A stretch of 64,000 nt of DNA from Chloroflexota bacterium (lineage in GTDB: Bacteria > Vulcanimicrobiota > JAMCWD01), in NCBI GenBank assembly GCA_023475345.1, contig JAMCWD010000033.1, positions 1 to 64,000 on the forward strand, read 5' to 3'. Position 1 is the first letter of the stretch; each line of letters starts with the position of its first letter. The notes below the pieces were generated by a model that was not told the origin of the DNA, did not search any database, and was given only the letters and a program-made list of their open reading frames with translations. Made by a program: the position numbers and the translations under genes. Positions 61,296-64,000 of this stretch are shown one piece after another.

Positions 61296-64000
61296 CTATT
61301 TTATTCTAAACCTCGCTTTCATATTAGCTACATATATTGGAGTATACTCAAGATAATGTGTTATGGCATAATGATTTAGGTTGTCGGCTACCATAACATT
61401 TGTATTTTCATAACCCCCAGTGTGAGTCATATCTGCATCATCTTTTATTTTGCTCAAAGCATGCCCGATTTCATGAAGTACTACGTTAGTTGAAAAATTT
61501 TGGAGATAAAAATGATAATATGTCATACTTAGGTCCTGAGGATGTTCATTTATAAAAGTCGTAAGCTCTCTGACTATATTATTTATATAAATTGTACTTA
61601 CATCCCAAGGATCTATCCCATATTTCCAACTGAACAAATTACCGGTATTACCCCCACTATTTTTAGCAACCGTTAATTCATCTATAAGCCAATAATTTCG
61701 AATGTCCACTTGTACATTATATGAGTCATAGCATGCTTTCTCATTAACTTCTCCTGTTTGTGGAGCAGTTCCGTTAAAGAACTCTATATCAATACCAAGT
61801 GCATCATGAAGTCTTGTTTCTATTATGTCCCATTGAATCGCTAACCCGAGGGCACTTTCTTTATAATAAATCCTTAACTTATTGATAGGTTTTTTACAAT
61901 AAAAATTGGGATCTGTCGCCACTATACCTTTAGTGGGAACAGAAGTTTCTGAGGCCACTTGGTTTGCTGCCAGTGCGTCATAACCAGAAGTTGATGCCGA
62001 TGCTAGGGTACCGGCTAATCCGAACAAAGAAGTTGAGGCGAGCAGGCCGCTTTCGCTTGATGATGAATAGCTGCTATTATAGCTGATCTCCGGCATCAGC
62101 AATGCGCCGGGATCAAGCGAGACTGCCGATGTCAATGTTATCTGATTGGATGCTTGGTTCACTGATGATATCACCGCGGACACAGTTCTCCCGCCGCTGC
62201 TGAACTTCACCGACATCCCCGCCTTGATCAAGCCCCATATTGCGCTCGACTTAAGCGTTACCACCTTGCCGCTCCTAACCGGGCTTACAACAGTCCCCAG
62301 CACAGACGCCGTTATTATATTCATCGCCCCCGTGCCTGCGCTCGGATCAATCTCCTCCGCCTTTGTCAGTATCTCATTCGTCAGCTTCGGCGGATTAACC
62401 ACGAAGTTTCTCTGTAATAGCGGCCTTATATCCGAATGATATGTCGTGCCGTTAATCGTGAACTCATAATGACAGTCGTACTCACCGCTATCGCTGTCGG
62501 CGCTCCGGGGGATTTGCAGCGCTGTACTTACACCTATCTCCCTTATGCCTTCTCCATCGTCTGTATTACCCCAGCCTTCCTCCCCTTCATGGCAGGAGCA
62601 GTTCTCGTAAACCACCTTGTACGTTTCCTTCACCATCGGCGGGGCAAGAACGTGGACCACATGACATTCGTAAACAAGATGCCTCTTGCCGTCTATCCAC
62701 ACCTCGTACCACTGCGTGATCTCATTATCGGTCAGTCCGGCGCACCACGCCTGGGCCTCCGTCTTCGTCATCGGCTCTTCACTGGCCCCGTACAACAGCG
62801 AATCCGAAGCCATCCCGTCTATTTCCTCCCTCAATTTCCCCTCATGATCCCGGTTAAAGTGAACCTCGTTGGCGAACAGCAAAGGCTCCGTACCGGTCTC
62901 GTTAAGCCCCGACCACATCACGAAATTGTAGTTCTTCGACTTCTGGACAAAATATTGCCCCGTATAGCTCCCTATCGTATCGGTGATATTGTAGTGGAAT
63001 ACGCCGACTTCAACCTGGTGACTGCCGCCTCCCTGGCTGGCAAAATCGGTGTATGTGTAAAGCGGCGTCTTGTTGTTTGTGAGTAAAAGCTTCGTGTTTT
63101 GGCCGATACTCGGGCTGCTCGATGCTATGTTCGATACCAGGCCGCTCGCAGGCCCTGTACCGCTGCCGTTGGTGGTGGGGATGTAGGTGTAGTAAGTGCT
63201 GACAGTCTTGCCGTCCTTAATGCCGGTTACCGTCCTGTCGGTGACGCCGTTCGAGGCAACGGTGAAGTTTAATCCGCTGCCGTTGTTGTAGTAAATGTAC
63301 CCGGCGTTGTTCCACGTACCGTCACCGCTGTCGTGGAAAATGTTCGCGGTGCTTTTCCACCCCACATGAAAATAATTCGCGCCTGTCGCGGTGCTTTCCG
63401 CAGTTACCGTGCCCGACGAATACCAGGTGTACCTGACATTGCCGATGACGGCTGTCAGATCGTCTATCTCATTAACGCGGCCGTCTGAGTAATGGAACTC
63501 GACTTTGTCGGAGCCGCGATGCTCCCACGGGTCATCCAGCGCGAAAGTATCCTGCTGGCGGAAGATCATGGTGAGATCGGTGAGCGTTACAGTAAGAACC
63601 TGGTTGTTTTCAGTGAGAGCGGCGATCTGGGAGCCGGACGCCACGTTCCAGGTCAAATCTATGCCGCTGCCGGATCTGGGCGTCTGAGTTACCGTCGTAC
63701 TGTCGGCGTCGAAGCTGTAAACCGTGGATTCGTCGGTATTGTATGTGATTGTCATGCCGTGTATCGTCTCCGTTACCCTGGAGCCGTCAGTGTTCCAGGT
63801 CGTTACGTTCCCCTCCGTATCAACCGTTATCACCGTCCCGTCGGACTCCCACTTCGTTACCGAGCCGTCGGGATCCACCTCGATGCTTATATTCTCGACA
63901 ATATCAAGTTTACCTTCCGTATCCTTTGTAATTATGTTCCCGTCAGGAGTTTGAATCGTTTCCTCACCGTCCGATGTTCTCTTGATCAATGTCCCATCGA
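61296..64000 (-). CDS. Very long repeat protein with C-terminal HEIGH metalloprotease motif (N-terminus beyond window)
   Basis: At least 900 codons are open, and the frame runs off the right edge; the TTG at 63989 lies inside the reading frame (preceded by DGT), so the real start is outside. Residues here numbered from 63989: about 1-85 are D-G/T-E-G repeats (GNIITKDTEGKLD, SVTKWESDGTVITVDTEGNV) similar in style to RHS/YD-type surface proteins; about 275-618 is the segment also found in copy A, with cysteines in NCSCHEG and YDCHYEF; a short Ser-rich linker (SSYSSSSESGLLASTS) follows; then a C-terminal region with LHEIGHAL at residues 838-845, then DADMTH and NVM, resembling a metzincin with a Met-turn. 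It may be a secreted protease or toxin-like effector. Confidence 0.75.
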   Translation of the reverse strand, partial: DGTLIKRTSDGEETIQTPDGNIITKDTEGKLDIVENISIEVDPDGSVTKWESDGTVITVDTEGNVTTWNTDGSRVTETIHGMTITYNTDESTVYSFDADSTTVTQTPRSGSGIDLTWNVASGSQIAALTENNQVLTVTLTDLTMIFRQQDTFALDDPWEHRGSDKVEFHYSDGRVNEIDDLTAVIGNVRYTWYSSGTVTAESTATGANYFHVGWKSTANIFHDSGDGTWNNAGYIYYNNGSGLNFTVASNGVTDRTVTGIKDGKTVSTYYTYIPTTNGSGTGPASGLVSNIASSSPSIGQNTKLLLTNNKTPLYTYTDFASQGGGSHQVEVGVFHYNITDTIGSYTGQYFVQKSKNYNFVMWSGLNETGTEPLLFANEVHFNRDHEGKLREEIDGMASDSLLYGASEEPMTKTEAQAWCAGLTDNEITQWYEVWIDGKRHLVYECHVVHVLAPPMVKETYKVVYENCSCHEGEEGWGNTDDGEGIREIGVSTALQIPRSADSDSGEYDCHYEFTINGTTYHSDIRPLLQRNFVVNPPKLTNEILTKAEEIDPSAGTGAMNIITASVLGTVVSPVRSGKVVTLKSSAIWGLIKAGMSVKFSSGGRTVSAVISSVNQASNQITLTSAVSLDPGALLMPEISYNSSYSSSSESGLLASTSLFGLAGTLASASTSGYDALAANQVASETSVPTKGIVATDPNFYCKKPINKLRIYYKESALGLAIQWDIIETRLHDALGIDIEFFNGTAPQTGEVNEKACYDSYNVQVDIRNYWLIDELTVAKNSGGNTGNLFSWKYGIDPWDVSTIYINNIVRELTTFINEHPQDLSMTYYHFYLQNFSTNVVLHEIGHALSKIKDDADMTHTGGYENTNVMVADNLNHYAITHYLEYTPIYVANMKARFRIK
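62137..63165 (-). repeat. Duplicated 1,029-bp segment, copy B
   Basis: Internal part of the long HEIGH-protein gene; near-identical partner of copy A at 58859-59887. The two are in the same orientation about 2.2 kb apart, separated by the HEIGH-coding end and two membrane-protein genes. Confidence 0.9.

Noticed and set aside
62146-63086. Plus-strand frames of 97 and 216 codons, also present at 58880-59808
   Set aside because: They occur in both copies of the duplication because they are antisense shadows of the same coding segment.
61296-64000. Calling the long protein a true RHS protein
   Set aside because: The repeats are D/T-E-G rich but lack the YD and RHS core-closing motifs, so only a loose likeness is claimed.

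Overview
The window looks like a chromosomal piece of an uncultured, probably anaerobic, Gram-negative-type bacterium. It carries a Wood-Ljungdahl methyl-branch operon (acsV, cooC/acsF, acsD, acsE), siroheme-route heme genes, ferredoxin-rich proteins, lipoproteins, an apparent outer-membrane barrel, and TPR and FHA proteins. Genes are densely packed, with many 1-17 bp overlaps, good AGGAGG-like ribosome sites and frequent TTG/GTG starts. I cannot place the phylum. The mixture of TPR lipoproteins, pseudopilin-like tails and WLP genes recalls candidate phyla such as Eremiobacterota/Xenobia, but that is only an impression. No tRNA, rRNA, CRISPR array or transposase was seen.

Layout. 0-5 kb (minus): a barrel-like protein cut by the left edge, an FHA protein, a pseudopilin-like membrane protein, a double-AAA Clp ATPase and an RNase H-Nudix fusion. 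5-11 kb (minus): acsV > cooC > 62-aa membrane protein > acsD > acsE > two MaoC-like hotdog proteins, closed by a clear terminator. The CODH/ACS catalytic subunits and acsC are not in the window. 11-12.6 kb: an inverted-repeat element and a purple-acid-phosphatase-like lipoprotein. 12.8-19.5 kb (plus): ferredoxin-fused aldo/keto reductase, flavin split-barrel protein, Ppx/GppA, GAF-GGDEF cyclase, CheC, DUF4416, siroheme decarboxylase-like protein and a HEASH membrane protein, facing an AhbD/NirJ-like radical SAM enzyme. 20.5-26.5 kb (minus): a YbhGFSR-like exporter behind a 28-bp palindrome typical of TetR operators. 26.7-33.4 kb (plus): a YfhO-like protein and two large TPR lipoproteins. 33.4-37.7 kb (minus): small membrane protein, ADP-ribosylglycohydrolase-like protein, ferredoxin protein, ROK kinase and phosphoglucose/phosphomannose isomerase. 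37.8-42.5 kb: orphan MalK-type ATPase and two divergent organophosphate-family MFS transporters, one fused to a zinc ribbon. 42.6-45.3 kb (minus): separate saccharopine-forming and saccharopine-cleaving enzymes for lysine. 45.4-53 kb: GNAT enzyme, membrane protein and an envelope cluster (uppP, two amidases, divergent polysaccharide deacetylase). 53-54.7 kb: a B12-domain enzyme on a nearly leaderless transcript. 54.8-57.3 kb (plus): an AT-rich run of small lipoprotein, zinc-ribbon and NYN genes. 57.5-64 kb (minus): a methyltransferase, then a locus with a very long secreted-looking repeat protein ending in a HEIGH metalloprotease motif (its N-terminus lies beyond the right edge), two tandem related membrane proteins, and a displaced 1,029-bp copy of the long gene's middle.

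The best candidates for something undescribed are the HEIGH-protein/membrane-protein/displaced-copy locus at the right end, and the acs operon with two hotdog proteins that both lack the catalytic histidine plus an uncharacterised small membrane protein.
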